A stretch of DNA of 35,798 nucleotides from positions 1-35,798 of the forward strand of contig CALCCU010000200.1 in NCBI GenBank assembly GCA_937900515.1. Direction: 5' to 3'. The notes under the pieces were generated by a model. That model was not told where the DNA came from, searched no databases, and saw nothing but the letters and a program-made list of their open reading frames with translations. Position numbers and translations under genes: made by a program. This stretch comes from an uncultured Gammaproteobacteria bacterium. Lineage in GTDB: Bacteria > Pseudomonadota > Gammaproteobacteria > Nitrosococcales > Methylophagaceae. Of the stretch, positions 9,029-18,599 are shown in pieces. How positions within the stretch are numbered: the first letter of the stretch is position 1; every line of letters begins with the position of its first letter.

Positions 9029-10223
9029 CGTATCGCTCGATAATTAGAGTCATTAAATCTCTGGCTAATTGCGTCTTGGGTGCTAATGGTAACACCTCTG
9101 AACCCGACTCCCAGAATACCTGTAAGGCATTGTCATCTTCGGCAAAGCCTACACCATCTCCAACTTGATTCGCTGCTATCATATCAAGCTTTTTTCGCTG
9201 TAACTTTTGTTGAGCGTAATCAGTAACACTCTGAGTTTCAGCTGCAAACCCTACTATAAATGGTCTTGTCTTCTGCTCAGCCACCGTTGAGACAATATCT
9301 TGTGTTGCTTTCAAATTTAATTGTAAATTAGCACTTTGTGTTTTTTTTATTTTATTACTTTCAATCTGTTCTGGTCTGTAATCCGCCACAGCTGCACAGG
9401 CCACAAAAATATCGAACTGTTCAATATCCGTCATCACAGCGTCACACATCTGCTGTGCTGTTTCAACATTCACTCGCTTAACCCCATTAGGCGTTGTTAA
9501 GTGAACTGGACCTGCGACTAACGTCACTATAGCGCCTGCTTCTATTGCTGCTTTAGCAACCGCAAAGCCCATCTTTCCTGAACTTCTATTGCCAATAAAC
9601 CTGACAGGATCAATTGGCTCATATGTAGGCCCAGCAGTAATTAAAACTCGTTTACCTTGCAATTTAGCCGGTACCATTAATCGGGCCAGTTCAGCAATCA
9701 ATTCAAGTGGCTCAATTAAGCGACCTTCACCTAACTCACCACAGGCTTGAATGCCACTGCCGGGGCCAATAATATGTACATCACGAGATTGTAATATATT
9801 TATATTGTCTTGTGTCGCTTGATTTTCCCACATCTTATTGTTCATTGCCGGAGCAACTGCAAGTGGGGACTCACTTGCTAAACATAAAGCACTTAAAAGA
9901 TCATCTGAACGACCTTGCACCAACCGGGAAATAGTATCGGCGCTGGCTGGGGCAATAACAATCCAGTCAGCCCAACGTGCAAGTGTAATATGTCCCATCG
10001 AGGCTTCTTGACTAGGGTCTAACAAATCAGTCGCAACCGGATAGCCACTCAATGCTTGCAAGGTTAGCGGAGTAATAAACTCACAAGCAGCTTTAGTCAT
10101 CACTACTCTAACTTGCGCACCCTCATCTTGTAATCGACGCACGAGATCAGCCGCTTTATAAGCAGCAATGCTACCGGTAACGCCTACAACGATTTTTTTA
10201 TCTAACATCCGCTGTTCAGACAT
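9009..10223 (-). CDS. coaBC: Bifunctional phosphopantothenoylcysteine decarboxylase/phosphopantothenate-cysteine ligase
   Basis: CoaBC carries out two consecutive steps of coenzyme A synthesis: CTP-dependent coupling of cysteine to phosphopantothenate (CoaB) and FMN-dependent decarboxylation (CoaC). The CoaC half starts [18 protein letters not shown] and carries the PAMNNKMW active-site motif and the cysteine flap [15 protein letters not shown]. The CoaB half starts near residue 190 with [19 protein letters not shown] and SSGKMG, with the dimer motif KIKK. I chose ATG 10223, which overlaps the end of the YihY gene, over GTG 10232 and a later ATG. Confidence 0.95.
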   Translation of the reverse strand: MSEQRMLDKKIVVGVTGSIAAYKAADLVRRLQDEGAQVRVVMTKAACEFITPLTLQALSGYPVATDLLDPSQEASMGHITLARWADWIVIAPASADTISRLVQGRSDDLLSALCLASESPLAVAPAMNNKMWENQATQDNINILQSRDVHIIGPGSGIQACGELGEGRLIEPLELIAELARLMVPAKLQGKRVLITAGPTYEPIDPVRFIGNRSSGKMGFAVAKAAIEAGAIVTLVAGPVHLTTPNGVKRVNVETAQQMCDAVMTDIEQFDIFVACAAVADYRPEQIESNKIKKTQSANLQLNLKATQDIVSTVAEQKTRPFIVGFAAETQSVTDYAQQKLQRKKLDMIAANQVGDGVGFAEDDNALQVFWESGSEVLPLAPKTQLARDLMTLIIERYDAKDST

Positions 10224-11553
10224 GGTCAACACTACCTAAAGCCAAGTCTCTTAAGCTTAATGTTTCTAATACCGTTTCCTGTTGCTGATTTAATTTATTA
10301 AGTAATGCTTTAACAGGTGGCTTCACTCGCGTCTGAGAGGCAAACACATTAGCTTCCTGACTTTTGCGTAAACAATCAAGCACTCTTTTTACCTTAATTT
10401 CAGAGCTATCAGTTGCCAGTACATAACGTGATTCGTCACCAGCTAACTCAACAATTAATCTCCCACCTTCCAAGGTTAATATTAATTGCTGCAAGATATC
10501 GGCGGTCAGCCCTGTTTCATATTCAAGCTCTTCGAAACTAGGAGCCATTTTCTGCTGGTAAAACCGCTCAGCAATCAGTGTTATTACTCCTAACCCTTCC
10601 TGTTCACATAGGCGAGGACTTAGCTTATAAGCTATGCCACCTAAGCGTACTAATTTTGGATGCTGTAAATAAAAAGCAACTTGCGATCCTGTTAGTAAGA
10701 TCAACCAACCAAGATATAGCCAAATCATAAAGAAAAATAAAATAGCAAAACTCGAATATATCGCCGTATAACTTGAAGATGATGCTACAAAGGATGCAAA
10801 GACTTTCCCAACTGTTACCCATAAAACACCCGCCACAATGGCTCCAATAACAGCAGGTTTCACATTTACCCTTGTATTAGGAATAAACATATAGAGAAAG
10901 GTGAACGCTAAAATAATCATCAAATAAGGAATCGCTTTAGTCGCAAACAATAATAAGGTGCCAAAAGGTTCAATCGCTTGCAGGCTTTGTACCACATCAT
11001 TATTCATTGCTGATGCAGCAACCCCCATAGCTGTTACCACCAGCATTGGACCAATCATCACCACACTAAGATAATCTGTAAATCGTCTCGCAAGACTTCT
11101 AGCCCGACTAATACGCCAGACAAAGTTGAATGCATTTTCAACTTTCTGGATTAAAGAAATAATGGTGTAGAACAGCATAGCAATACCAATCGAGCCCAAG
11201 ACTCCTACCTTCACATTCTGAATAAAACCAATAATGCTTGCAGTAATCTCAACACCTTTGGCACCTAAAGGTTCTAATACGCTTAATAAAAATGGCTCTA
11301 CCTGATTGTGCACGCCAAATGCTTTCAAGACTGAAAAGGCTACTGCAAGAAGCGGAACTAACGACAATAAGCTAGTAAAAACCAAACTCATCGCCCGTAA
11401 ATTAAGCTCACCTTTCGCTAATTCTTTTCCTACCGTAAATGCAAACCGTATGGTTTGGATCAACCAACGCCAAAGTGTATGGGAGCGATCATTGAACTCT
11501 TGCCAAAGACCTACCTCAAAAAACTGCTGTAATTTTGATATAAAATTGCTCAT
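10216..11553 (-). CDS. YihY/BrkB family inner-membrane protein with C-terminal extension
   Basis: This is a YihY (UPF0761) family polytopic membrane protein of unknown molecular function. The family was once mistaken for ribonuclease BN, an assignment not supported now. About six membrane segments are visible, including LRAMSLVFTSLLSLVPLLAVAF at the start and LFFFMIWLYLGWLILLTGSQVAFYLQ at the end of the core, which is the family's conserved region. A soluble tail of about 150 residues follows (from KLSPRLCEQEG) and looks helical with a winged-helix-like pattern. E. coli YihY, at 290 residues, lacks it; longer forms occur in other gammaproteobacteria. ATG 11553 is preferred because AGG lies just upstream; a GTG 9 codons earlier is the alternative. 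It lies between the Nif3-like gene and coaBC. Confidence 0.85.
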   Translation of the reverse strand: MSNFISKLQQFFEVGLWQEFNDRSHTLWRWLIQTIRFAFTVGKELAKGELNLRAMSLVFTSLLSLVPLLAVAFSVLKAFGVHNQVEPFLLSVLEPLGAKGVEITASIIGFIQNVKVGVLGSIGIAMLFYTIISLIQKVENAFNFVWRISRARSLARRFTDYLSVVMIGPMLVVTAMGVAASAMNNDVVQSLQAIEPFGTLLLFATKAIPYLMIILAFTFLYMFIPNTRVNVKPAVIGAIVAGVLWVTVGKVFASFVASSSSYTAIYSSFAILFFFMIWLYLGWLILLTGSQVAFYLQHPKLVRLGGIAYKLSPRLCEQEGLGVITLIAERFYQQKMAPSFEELEYETGLTADILQQLILTLEGGRLIVELAGDESRYVLATDSSEIKVKRVLDCLRKSQEANVFASQTRVKPPVKALLNKLNQQQETVLETLSLRDLALGSVDHV

Positions 11554-11583
11554 ACCTAACCTAAATCCAACTCTAAACACCCA

Positions 11584-12342
11584 TTAAACTGGGTTATCAA
11601 TATCGACAAAATGATGCTGCACATCGAAGGTTGCAGCTAACTGTTCGCCCAAGGCCTTAACGCCATAACGTTCTGTAGCGTGATGACCTGCTGAAAAATA
11701 ATTAATTCCTAACTCTCGAGCAAGATGTACTGTTTGCTCTGAGATCTCTCCACTCATAAAACAATCAAGACCTAACTCAGCAGCCTGCTCAATATATCCT
11801 TGAGCTGAGCCACTGCACCAGCCAATCGTCGTCATCGGCCTATCATGAGCTTGAATAATTAATGGTTCACGCTCAAGCGATTGCCATATTTTATCTGCAA
11901 ACTCAGGGACCGTTTGACTATCCGAAAAAGAACCGCAGAACCCTATAGCAGGATCACCTGTTCCAGACATTCGCCCATCAATTTCGATATCTAATAACTG
12001 TGCTAGTTGAGCATTATTACCTAGGCTTGGATGCGCATCTAGCGGTAAATGATAGGCAATTAAATTCATATTATTAATTAATAACTGCTTTAAACGTCGC
12101 TGCTTAATGCTAACAATGCGCGGATCTTCTCCTCGCCAAAAATAGCCATGGTGAACCAAAATAGTATCAGCACCTAACTCAAGCGCAGCATCCAATAATG
12201 CTTGACTAGCCGTTACTCCAGTGACTATCGTATTAATTGATTCGGCACCCTCAACTTGTAATCCATTAGGGCAATAATCTTGGAACCTATTTGGCTCTAA
12301 CAATGTCTCAAGGTAAGATAAACATTCACTACGAGTTACCAT
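11584..12342 (-). CDS. Nif3-like dinuclear metal-centre hexameric protein (YbgI family)
   Basis: YbgI/Nif3 proteins form hexameric rings with a two-metal site; their role is unsettled, and GTP cyclohydrolase-like and hydrolase roles have been suggested. The 252 residues carry the family signature: NGLQVEG near residue 26, TILVHHGYFWRG (H64/H65, metal ligands), the IAYHLPLDAHPSLGNNAQLA block, GWCSGSAQG and, near the C-terminus, SAGHHATERYGVKAL, which supplies further His/Glu ligands. All the usual ligands appear present. It is the first gene of the minus-strand block; 82 bases separate it from the divergent DUF4126 gene. Confidence 0.92.
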   Translation of the reverse strand: MVTRSECLSYLETLLEPNRFQDYCPNGLQVEGAESINTIVTGVTASQALLDAALELGADTILVHHGYFWRGEDPRIVSIKQRRLKQLLINNMNLIAYHLPLDAHPSLGNNAQLAQLLDIEIDGRMSGTGDPAIGFCGSFSDSQTVPEFADKIWQSLEREPLIIQAHDRPMTTIGWCSGSAQGYIEQAAELGLDCFMSGEISEQTVHLARELGINYFSAGHHATERYGVKALGEQLAATFDVQHHFVDIDNPV

Positions 12343-12347
12343 TACAA

Positions 12348-12376
12348 TTGTCCGACAAGAAAATTGTAACTATAAC
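12348..12376 (+). promoter_or_regulatory. Sigma-70 type promoter of the DUF4126 gene
   Basis: TTGTCC (12348-12353) and TATAAC (12371-12376) are separated by 17 bases, both close to consensus. The -35 overlaps a perfect dyad TTGTC-C-GACAA (12348-12358). The gene starts 49 bases further on. Confidence 0.6.
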
Positions 12377-12424
12377 AAACTAACGATAGCTACAGTTCTA
12401 AAAGTGTAGAGAGGAGCTCAGAAG

Positions 12425-13090
12425 ATGGAACCAGTCAGTATGATCGCCCTTAGCATGGGTGCGGCGTGGGCAAGCGGCATTAACCTCTATGCAACCCTAT
12501 TTATGCTTGGATATATGGGCTCAACAGGCAATATGACTCTTCCTGCTGAAATGGAAGTATTAGCAAACCCGATGGTTATGACTGCCGCAGGCTTTATGTA
12601 TTGCGTGGAGTTCTTCGCCGATAAAATTCCTGGGGTCGACACAGGTTGGGATACCATTCATACCTTTATTAGGATCCCTGCTGGCGCCATGTTAGCAGCG
12701 AGCAGCATTGGTGACGTTACACCTGCAATGGAATTAACAACTGCATTATTAGGTGGCACATTAGCGGCGGGAACTCATACAACTAAAGCGGGTTCGCGCT
12801 TACTCATTAACACATCACCAGAACCTGTGAGCAATTGGACTGCATCTATTAGTGAAGATTTATTAGTAATCGGCGGCTTATGGGCAGCATTAAATCACCC
12901 CATCCTATTTATCATTGGTCTTGTAGTATTTATCATTCTAATGATTTGGCTAATTCCAAAACTATGGCGCCTAATCAAAACTATTTTCTGCAAAATTGGT
13001 AGCTGGTTAGGATTATGCGAAGCACCAATCAATATTGAAGAACCGCAAGAAACAGTAAAGAATCAAGTTAACAAGTTACCCAAAACTTAG
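12425..13090 (+). CDS. DUF4126 family membrane protein
   Basis: A 221-residue membrane protein of unknown function. It begins MEPVSMIALSMGAAWASGINLYATLFMLG, typical of DUF4126, with further membrane-compatible stretches at about 55-62, 85-120 and 140-180 (LLVIGGLWAALNHPILFIIGLVVFIILMIWLIP). The FFADKIPGVDTGWDTIHTFIR segment and the TTKAGSRLLINTSPEPVSNW segment are the conserved parts of the family. A good ribosome binding site (GAGGAG) sits about 10 bases upstream of the ATG. The last codons overlap the end of the convergent cheR gene by 4 bases. Confidence 0.88.
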   Translation: MEPVSMIALSMGAAWASGINLYATLFMLGYMGSTGNMTLPAEMEVLANPMVMTAAGFMYCVEFFADKIPGVDTGWDTIHTFIRIPAGAMLAASSIGDVTPAMELTTALLGGTLAAGTHTTKAGSRLLINTSPEPVSNWTASISEDLLVIGGLWAALNHPILFIIGLVVFIILMIWLIPKLWRLIKTIFCKIGSWLGLCEAPINIEEPQETVKNQVNKLPKT

Positions 13091-13926
13091 CTTTTAAGGC
13101 GATAAAATACACCATGTGGACTTCGTATCATTTCAAAAGCATCACAGTAGCCTGTAATAGTTTCTGATGCGCCTAAGAAGAGATATCCATTAGGGTTCAA
13201 AGATAGCGCCATCCGGTTAAGGATATCGGACTTCCGTTCAGCGGAAAAATAGATAAGCACATTACGGCAAAAAATAATATCGAACTTACCTAATGAGGCG
13301 TAACTTTCTAATAAGTTTTGCTCTTTAAAACGAATTCGATTTCTGACTTCAGAAGTGACTTGCCTTATACCATCAGGCTTCTCGATAAAAAATTTCTTTT
13401 TTCGGTCAGTTGATAAACCACGCCCTAAAATCGACTCATCATATTCTGCCGTTTTTGCCTCGTTCAGCATACTTGCCGAAATATCGGTAGCCATTATTTC
13501 AGCATTGAGTCTTTTACCAGCACCACTATCCATTAAGTATTCACTTAACGTTATGCTAATTGTGTAGGGTTCTTGACCAGAAGAACAAGCAGAAGACCAT
13601 ATCCGATATTGCTTATTAGTTCGCTCGCTTAATTCGGGAAAAACAACTTTATCTAAACATATAAATGGCGTGGTATCTCGAAACCAAGACGTTTCATTGG
13701 TCGTCATTGCATCTATAACTGTATCACGCAGACTCGCGCTTCTAGGAAAATGACTATTCACTAATGTCATTAGCTCCGAAAGAGAAGCAATCTCTTCATC
13801 TCTTAATAGTTTTGTTAATCGACTACTAATTAGATACTGCTTCCCCTCACCCAAGACGATGCCACAAGCTTTTTCTAAAAAGCGTTTAAATTTCTCATAT
13901 TCTTGAGGGGTTATTTGACTAAGCAT
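13087..13926 (-). CDS. cheR: Chemotaxis protein methyltransferase CheR
   Basis: CheR transfers methyl groups from SAM to glutamates of chemoreceptors, giving adaptation in chemotaxis. At 279 residues it has the usual length. The N-terminal helical CheR_N domain covers about 1-70, followed by TTNETSWFRD (75-84), the SAM loop SSACSSGQEPY (111-121), ATDIS (146-150) and FCRNVLIYF (219-227), all typical. The rest of the che system (cheA, cheW, cheB) is not nearby, so it is an orphan gene in this window. It converges on and overlaps the DUF4126 gene by 4 bases, leaving no room for a separate terminator between them. Confidence 0.95.
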   Translation of the reverse strand: MLSQITPQEYEKFKRFLEKACGIVLGEGKQYLISSRLTKLLRDEEIASLSELMTLVNSHFPRSASLRDTVIDAMTTNETSWFRDTTPFICLDKVVFPELSERTNKQYRIWSSACSSGQEPYTISITLSEYLMDSGAGKRLNAEIMATDISASMLNEAKTAEYDESILGRGLSTDRKKKFFIEKPDGIRQVTSEVRNRIRFKEQNLLESYASLGKFDIIFCRNVLIYFSAERKSDILNRMALSLNPNGYLFLGASETITGYCDAFEMIRSPHGVFYRLKS

Positions 13927-14087
13927 TTCGCTCGTTCATTATCCATATCTTTAAGTTGCTTGATGACTATATAGAATATAGCAGATATAAATACTGAGCA
14001 AAACAAGTGCCAATAAAAACAACATGCATAATAAGCTAGATTTGTTACCATAAAAACATCCTAAAAATCAGGCAATAAAACATAACA

Positions 14088-14939
14088 ATGTCACAATCAC
14101 CACTAAATATACTTATTACTGGCTGCTCCAGCGGTATCGGCTTGTGTGCCGCAACCATGCTTCATGAACATGGTTACAATGTGATTGCTACAGTAAGAAA
14201 TAAAGATGATTTGGTTCAACTGACGGATCTAGGTATCACAGCGATTCAACTTGATCTTGCTGACAGCGCCTCAATTAATAAAGCCTTCACTGTTACGCTC
14301 GAACACTTTGAAAATAAAATAGATGCGCTCTTTAATAATGCAGCTTACGGGCAGCCTGGTGCTATTGAAGATTTAAGTCGAGATGTGCTGCGCCAACAGT
14401 TTGAAACAAATGTATTCGGTACTCAGGAACTGACCAATCTAGTCATCGCTCAAATGCGTAAGCAAGGTCAAGGTAAAATTATTTATAACAGCTCTGTATT
14501 AGGTCTCATTTCGATGGCATATCGAGGTGCATACAACTCAAGTAAGTATGCTCTTGAAGGTTTAGCAGATACGCTTCGCCAAGAACTTCATGGCAGCAAT
14601 ATTCACATCAGCCTTATTGAACCCGGTCCAATTGTTAGTCGGTTTAGAGCGAATGCTTTCAACAAATATCGGCAAAATATTGATAAAGCGGCAAGTGTTC
14701 ACCGCACAACCTATGAAGCAATGGAACAACGCCTGACTAAAAAAGGCCCTGCCGCCCCATTTACCTTACCTGCTGAAGCAGTCGTAAACAAACTGCTTCA
14801 CGCTCTTGAAAGTAAACGACCAAAAATTCGTTATTACGTTACTTTCCCAACCTACCTTTTTGCGACTCTAAAACGAGTGCTACCCCATCGATGGCTAGAT
14901 TGGGTGTTAATCAAAGTCTCTCAGGATGAGAATAAATAA
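14088..14939 (+). CDS. Short-chain dehydrogenase/reductase (SDR family)
   Basis: A 283-residue classical SDR oxidoreductase using NAD(P)H. The nucleotide-binding motif TGCSSGIG spans 11-18, and R37 after the second strand (ATVRNKDD) suggests NADP preference. The structural motif NNAAYG spans 83-88, and the catalytic set is S136, Y149, K153 (YNSSK). PGPI follows, as usual. The C-terminal 60 residues (RYYVTFPTYLFATLKRVLPHRWLD) resemble the longer SDRs annotated as YbbO-like or retinol-dehydrogenase-like enzymes. The substrate cannot be told. It ends 4 bases before the convergent formate/nitrite transporter gene. Confidence 0.9.
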   Translation: MSQSPLNILITGCSSGIGLCAATMLHEHGYNVIATVRNKDDLVQLTDLGITAIQLDLADSASINKAFTVTLEHFENKIDALFNNAAYGQPGAIEDLSRDVLRQQFETNVFGTQELTNLVIAQMRKQGQGKIIYNSSVLGLISMAYRGAYNSSKYALEGLADTLRQELHGSNIHISLIEPGPIVSRFRANAFNKYRQNIDKAASVHRTTYEAMEQRLTKKGPAAPFTLPAEAVVNKLLHALESKRPKIRYYVTFPTYLFATLKRVLPHRWLDWVLIKVSQDENK

Positions 14940-14943
14940 GCTA

Positions 14944-15792
14944 TTAAGCATCGTCACGACCATAGAGATAAACAATATACAAAGACATTCCGACCATTAC
15001 GGAACCGCCAAAGATATTACCCAGTGTCACGGGGATAAGCTTTTCGATAAAACCAGACATGGTCAGGTTGGCAAAGGCTTCAGGAGCTAGCCCCGTTAAA
15101 GCAACCGCCTCTGGGTCAAGTGATGCGACAATACCTAATGGGATCATAAACATATTAGCAATACAGTGCTCAAACCCCATTGCAACAAACGCAGATATTG
15201 GGAAGACAACAGCAAAAACCTTATCGGTTACTGTTCGTGATGCGTAAACCATCCAGCTAGCAAGACACACGAGTGAATTACAGAAAATACCGCGGACAAA
15301 GGCTTCTGTAGTTGTAATATCAACTTTTGCTAAGCCTAGTTTTATTGCTGTTGCACCATAAGCATGGTGTGCTCCATCGAGGAAACCCGAGGCAAATACC
15401 AAATAAACAGTTAAGAAAGCACCGAGCGCATTGCCTAAATAAACTAAGCCCCAATTTCTCAATAATTGTCGTATTGATATTTTGCCATTTGCCCAAGCAA
15501 GAACAATCAAGTTATTACCGGTAAATAACTCTCCTCCTGCTATAACAACCAAAATAAAACCTAATGAGAATGCAACGCCACCTAACAATTTGGCCGCACC
15601 GTATGCTTCTGATGGGTGCGTCATAACAACGGTGTAATACATAGCACCAAAAGATATAAACGCCCCAGCCATCATTGCCAAGATTAATAGAGGTAAGAAA
15701 GGCATATTAGCCTTACTTACCCCTAATGTTTTAACTTTTTTAGCTACTTGAGATGGCGTAAACGCATCTGCAAATTTGGCAAGTTCAGACAT
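14944..15792 (-). CDS. Formate/nitrite transporter family channel
   Basis: A 282-residue FNT family (FocA/NirC) inner-membrane channel for small monovalent anions such as formate or nitrite, normally a pentamer. Six membrane segments are visible. The family blocks are MAGAFISFGAMYYTVVM, LGFILVVIAGGELFTGNNLIV (with the ELFTGN loop), NSLVCLASWMVYAS, GFEHCIANMFMIPLGI (carrying the pore histidine) and PVTLGNIFGGSVMVG. FocA, NirC or hydrosulfide specificity cannot be decided. No pflB or nir genes lie nearby. A TATAAT box lies 34 bases upstream. Confidence 0.93.
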   Translation of the reverse strand: MSELAKFADAFTPSQVAKKVKTLGVSKANMPFLPLLILAMMAGAFISFGAMYYTVVMTHPSEAYGAAKLLGGVAFSLGFILVVIAGGELFTGNNLIVLAWANGKISIRQLLRNWGLVYLGNALGAFLTVYLVFASGFLDGAHHAYGATAIKLGLAKVDITTTEAFVRGIFCNSLVCLASWMVYASRTVTDKVFAVVFPISAFVAMGFEHCIANMFMIPLGIVASLDPEAVALTGLAPEAFANLTMSGFIEKLIPVTLGNIFGGSVMVGMSLYIVYLYGRDDA

Positions 15793-15825
15793 ATAAAATC
15801 ACAATTTATCAAAAATAGAAGCGAG

Positions 15826-15831
15826 ATTATA
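15826..15831 (-). promoter_or_regulatory. Probable -10 box for the formate/nitrite transporter gene
   Basis: On the minus strand this reads TATAAT. A weak -35 (GTGTTG) lies 17 bases upstream inside the hairpin after clpB. The gene begins 33 bases downstream. Confidence 0.4.
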
Positions 15832-15846
15832 GCAAACTGTCCAAAG

Positions 15847-15873
15847 CTCAACACACCAAAGTGGTGCGCTGAG
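15847..15873 (-). terminator. Hairpin after clpB, possible terminator
   Basis: A 27-base dyad (arms of 12 with two mismatches, 3-base loop) lies 13 bases past the clpB stop. There is no long T run after it (CTTTGG only), so termination would be weak or Rho-assisted. Confidence 0.4.
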
Positions 15874-15886
15874 TGATCGGTGCTAA

Positions 15887-18460
15887 CTAAGCAGTAAAAA
15901 TCAGTGTGTCATTTTCCACATCGACTTTTATATTGTCTCCCGCTGCAAACCGACCTGACAAAATATCTTGTGCCAAACTATTTTCCAATTGCTGCTGAAT
16001 CACACGTTTTAAAGGTCTTGCACCATAAACAGGATCAAAACCTGCTTCAGCGAGTAAATCCAGAGCCTCACTACTTACTGTTAATCCCATGTCACGATCA
16101 GCAAGACGTTGATGTAAGTGCTCGAGTTGAATATCAGCTATCGCATGAATTTGATCGCGTTGCAAAGGATGGAAGACGACAACATCATCGACCCGGTTAA
16201 TAAATTCAGGTCGGAAATGTTGACCTACAATTTCCATCACTGCTGACTTCATTTTTTCATAATCATCATCACCTGCCATTTCTTGAATCACATTTGAACC
16301 AAGATTAGAGGTCATTACAATTACCGTATTACGAAAATCAACCGTACGACCTTGACCATCAGTTAAACGGCCATCATCTAATACCTGTAATAAAATATTG
16401 AACACATCGGGATGTGCTTTTTCGACTTCATCCAACAAGATCACAGAGTATGGTTTGCGCCTCACTGCTTCTGTTAAATAACCACCTTCTTCATAACCAA
16501 CATAGCCTGGAGGTGCACCCACCAAACGTGCAACAGAATGTTTCTCCATAAACTCAGACATATCGATACGAACCATCGCTTCTTCCGTATCAAATAAGAA
16601 CGTCGCAAGTGATTTACATAGCTCCGTTTTACCTACGCCTGTTGGACCTAAGAACAAGAACGAACCATTGGGGCGGTTTGGATCAGACAATCCAGCACGA
16701 GAACGACGAATAGCATTGGCAACTGAATTAACAGCCTCATCCTGGCCTATTACTCTTTCGTGTAATGCCTCATCCATTTTCAATAATTTATCGCGCTCAC
16801 CTTCCAACATCTTGGAAATTGGAATACCCGTCCATTTTGAAACAACTTCTGCAATTTCTTCTTCACCGACTTTATTACGCAATAAAGTAAAGTCCTGCAT
16901 TTCTGCCTGCGTAGCCATGTCTAGTTTCTTCTCTAGAGCAGGTATCAAGCCATATTGCAGTTCTGACATCTTTTCAACATCATTATTTCGAGTTGCTGAC
17001 TCTAAAGCCATACGCGCTTTTTCAAGCTCCTCTTTAATGTGCTGACTGCCATGCAATGCTGCTTTTTCTGATTTCCAGACTTCTTCTAGATCAGCATATT
17101 CACGAGCTAACTTCTTCATCTCCGCTTCAAGTATATTTAAGCGCTTTTTAGAAGCATCATCAGATTCTTTCTGTAAGGCTACCCGTTCAATTTTTAACTG
17201 AATCAAACGACGTTCCATGCGATCTAAAGATTCAGGTTTAGAGTCAATCTCCATTCGGATTCGACTTGCCGCTTCATCAATTAGATCAATGGCTTTGTCT
17301 GGTAACATACGATCAGTAATATAGCGGTGCGATAAGGTTGCTGCAGCTACAATTGCCGGATCAGTGATATCAACACCATGATGAACTTCATAACGTTCAC
17401 TTAAACCGCGAAGAATAGCTATCGTATCTTCAACCGTAGGTTCACCAACTTGTACTTTTTGGAAACGGCGCTCTAAAGCCGCATCTTTCTCTACATATTG
17501 ACGATACTCATCTAGCGTAGTCGCACCAATACAATGTAGCTCGCCCCGAGCTAATGCAGGTTTTAACATATTGCCGGCATCCATTGCACCTTCTGCTTTA
17601 CCCGCACCTACCATGGTATGGATTTCATCTATAAATAAGATGATTTGACCTTCTTGTTTTGATAGATCTTTTAGTACAGCTTTTAAACGTTCTTCAAATT
17701 CACCACGGAATTTTGCACCTGCGATTAAAGCCCCCATATCTAAAGATAATAAGCGTTTATGCTTCATACCTTCTGGCACTTCACCGTTAATAATTCGTTG
17801 AGCTAAACCCTCTGCGATTGCAGTCTTACCTACGCCAGGCTCACCAATTAAAACAGGGTTATTTTTGGTTCTGCGTTGCAATACTTGAATGGTACGACGA
17901 ATTTCATCATCACGACCAATGACAGGATCTAACTTACCTCTCTCAGCTCTCTCAGTAAGATCAATCGTGTATTTTTCTAATGCTTGGCGCTGTTCTTCAG
18001 CATTTTGGTCTGTCACGTTTTCGCCTCCACGAATCTTATCTATTGTTGCCGATAATTTTGGCTTATTACCGCCATGCTGACGTAGTAAATCACCTGCTTT
18101 ATTTTTATCTTCAATGACAGCTAATACAAATAATTCGCTAGAAACATATTGATCTTGACGCTGTTGAGACAATTTATCTGTTTGATTGAGTAGGCGGTTT
18201 AAATCTTGCGATACATGAATATCACCCGAGCCACCTTCAACTTGAGCCATCTGAACCAGTTGACTTTCCAAGGCAGCTTGGTAAGCAGGCACATTCACAC
18301 CGCTTTGAGCCAATAAAGGTGTCACAGTACCCGCTTGCTGCTCTATCAAAGCAAGCATTAAGTGTGTGGGCTCAATAAACTGATGCTCTTTGCCCACAGC
18401 CATACTTTGAGCAGCCCCTAATGCTTCTTGGAATTTACTGGTTAGTTTGTCGATTTGCAT
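15887..18460 (-). CDS. clpB: ATP-dependent disaggregase ClpB
   Basis: ClpB is a hexameric AAA+ chaperone that works with DnaK to pull proteins out of aggregates. Numbering from an upstream in-frame codon at 18475, the N domain (about 6-150) is followed by the first AAA module with Walker A GEPGVGKT (211-218) and Walker B FIDEIH (281-286). The coiled-coil middle domain spans about 411-520, which separates ClpB from ClpA/ClpC. The second AAA module has Walker A GPTGVGKT (610-617) and LLDEVEKAH. Length is normal. ATG 18460 gives [10 protein letters not shown], as in relatives, and has GAGG about 9 bases upstream; the codon at 18475 lies 5' of this signal. A sigma-32 type promoter precedes it. 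Confidence 0.97.
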   Translation of the reverse strand: MQIDKLTSKFQEALGAAQSMAVGKEHQFIEPTHLMLALIEQQAGTVTPLLAQSGVNVPAYQAALESQLVQMAQVEGGSGDIHVSQDLNRLLNQTDKLSQQRQDQYVSSELFVLAVIEDKNKAGDLLRQHGGNKPKLSATIDKIRGGENVTDQNAEEQRQALEKYTIDLTERAERGKLDPVIGRDDEIRRTIQVLQRRTKNNPVLIGEPGVGKTAIAEGLAQRIINGEVPEGMKHKRLLSLDMGALIAGAKFRGEFEERLKAVLKDLSKQEGQIILFIDEIHTMVGAGKAEGAMDAGNMLKPALARGELHCIGATTLDEYRQYVEKDAALERRFQKVQVGEPTVEDTIAILRGLSERYEVHHGVDITDPAIVAAATLSHRYITDRMLPDKAIDLIDEAASRIRMEIDSKPESLDRMERRLIQLKIERVALQKESDDASKKRLNILEAEMKKLAREYADLEEVWKSEKAALHGSQHIKEELEKARMALESATRNNDVEKMSELQYGLIPALEKKLDMATQAEMQDFTLLRNKVGEEEIAEVVSKWTGIPISKMLEGERDKLLKMDEALHERVIGQDEAVNSVANAIRRSRAGLSDPNRPNGSFLFLGPTGVGKTELCKSLATFLFDTEEAMVRIDMSEFMEKHSVARLVGAPPGYVGYEEGGYLTEAVRRKPYSVILLDEVEKAHPDVFNILLQVLDDGRLTDGQGRTVDFRNTVIVMTSNLGSNVIQEMAGDDDYEKMKSAVMEIVGQHFRPEFINRVDDVVVFHPLQRDQIHAIADIQLEHLHQRLADRDMGLTVSSEALDLLAEAGFDPVYGARPLKRVIQQQLENSLAQDILSGRFAAGDNIKVDVENDTLIFTA

Positions 18461-18496
18461 ATTATTCATCCTCACTTTATTTTTTCATTGCTAAAT

Positions 18497-18525
18497 AAAT
18501 GGGGTGGGAATGACAATAAATCAAG
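18497..18525 (-). promoter_or_regulatory. Heat-shock (sigma-32) promoter of clpB
   Basis: On the minus strand the -35 CTTGATT (18525-18519) is followed by a 14-base spacer and the -10 CCCCATTT (18504-18497). The sigma-32 consensus is CTTGAAA, 13-17 bases, CCCCATNT, so the -10 is perfect and the -35 differs at two positions. It lies about 37 bases before the clpB ATG, where a heat-shock promoter is expected. Confidence 0.85.
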
Positions 18526-18599
18526 TCATAACAATAGATTAAAATTCATCTAATAAAAGTAAGGGTTTATTTAAGCCTCACAACAATGGTCCTGAAGAA

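Noticed and set aside
10216-11553. Ribonuclease BN annotation for the YihY-family gene
   Set aside because: The membrane protein belongs to the BrkB/YihY family. RNase BN activity is assigned to another protein (ElaC/RNase Z).
15793-15825. FNR box (TTGAT-N4-ATCAA) ahead of the formate/nitrite channel
   Set aside because: Only one half site (TTGAT) is present on the minus strand and the second half does not match. It also lies downstream of the -10.
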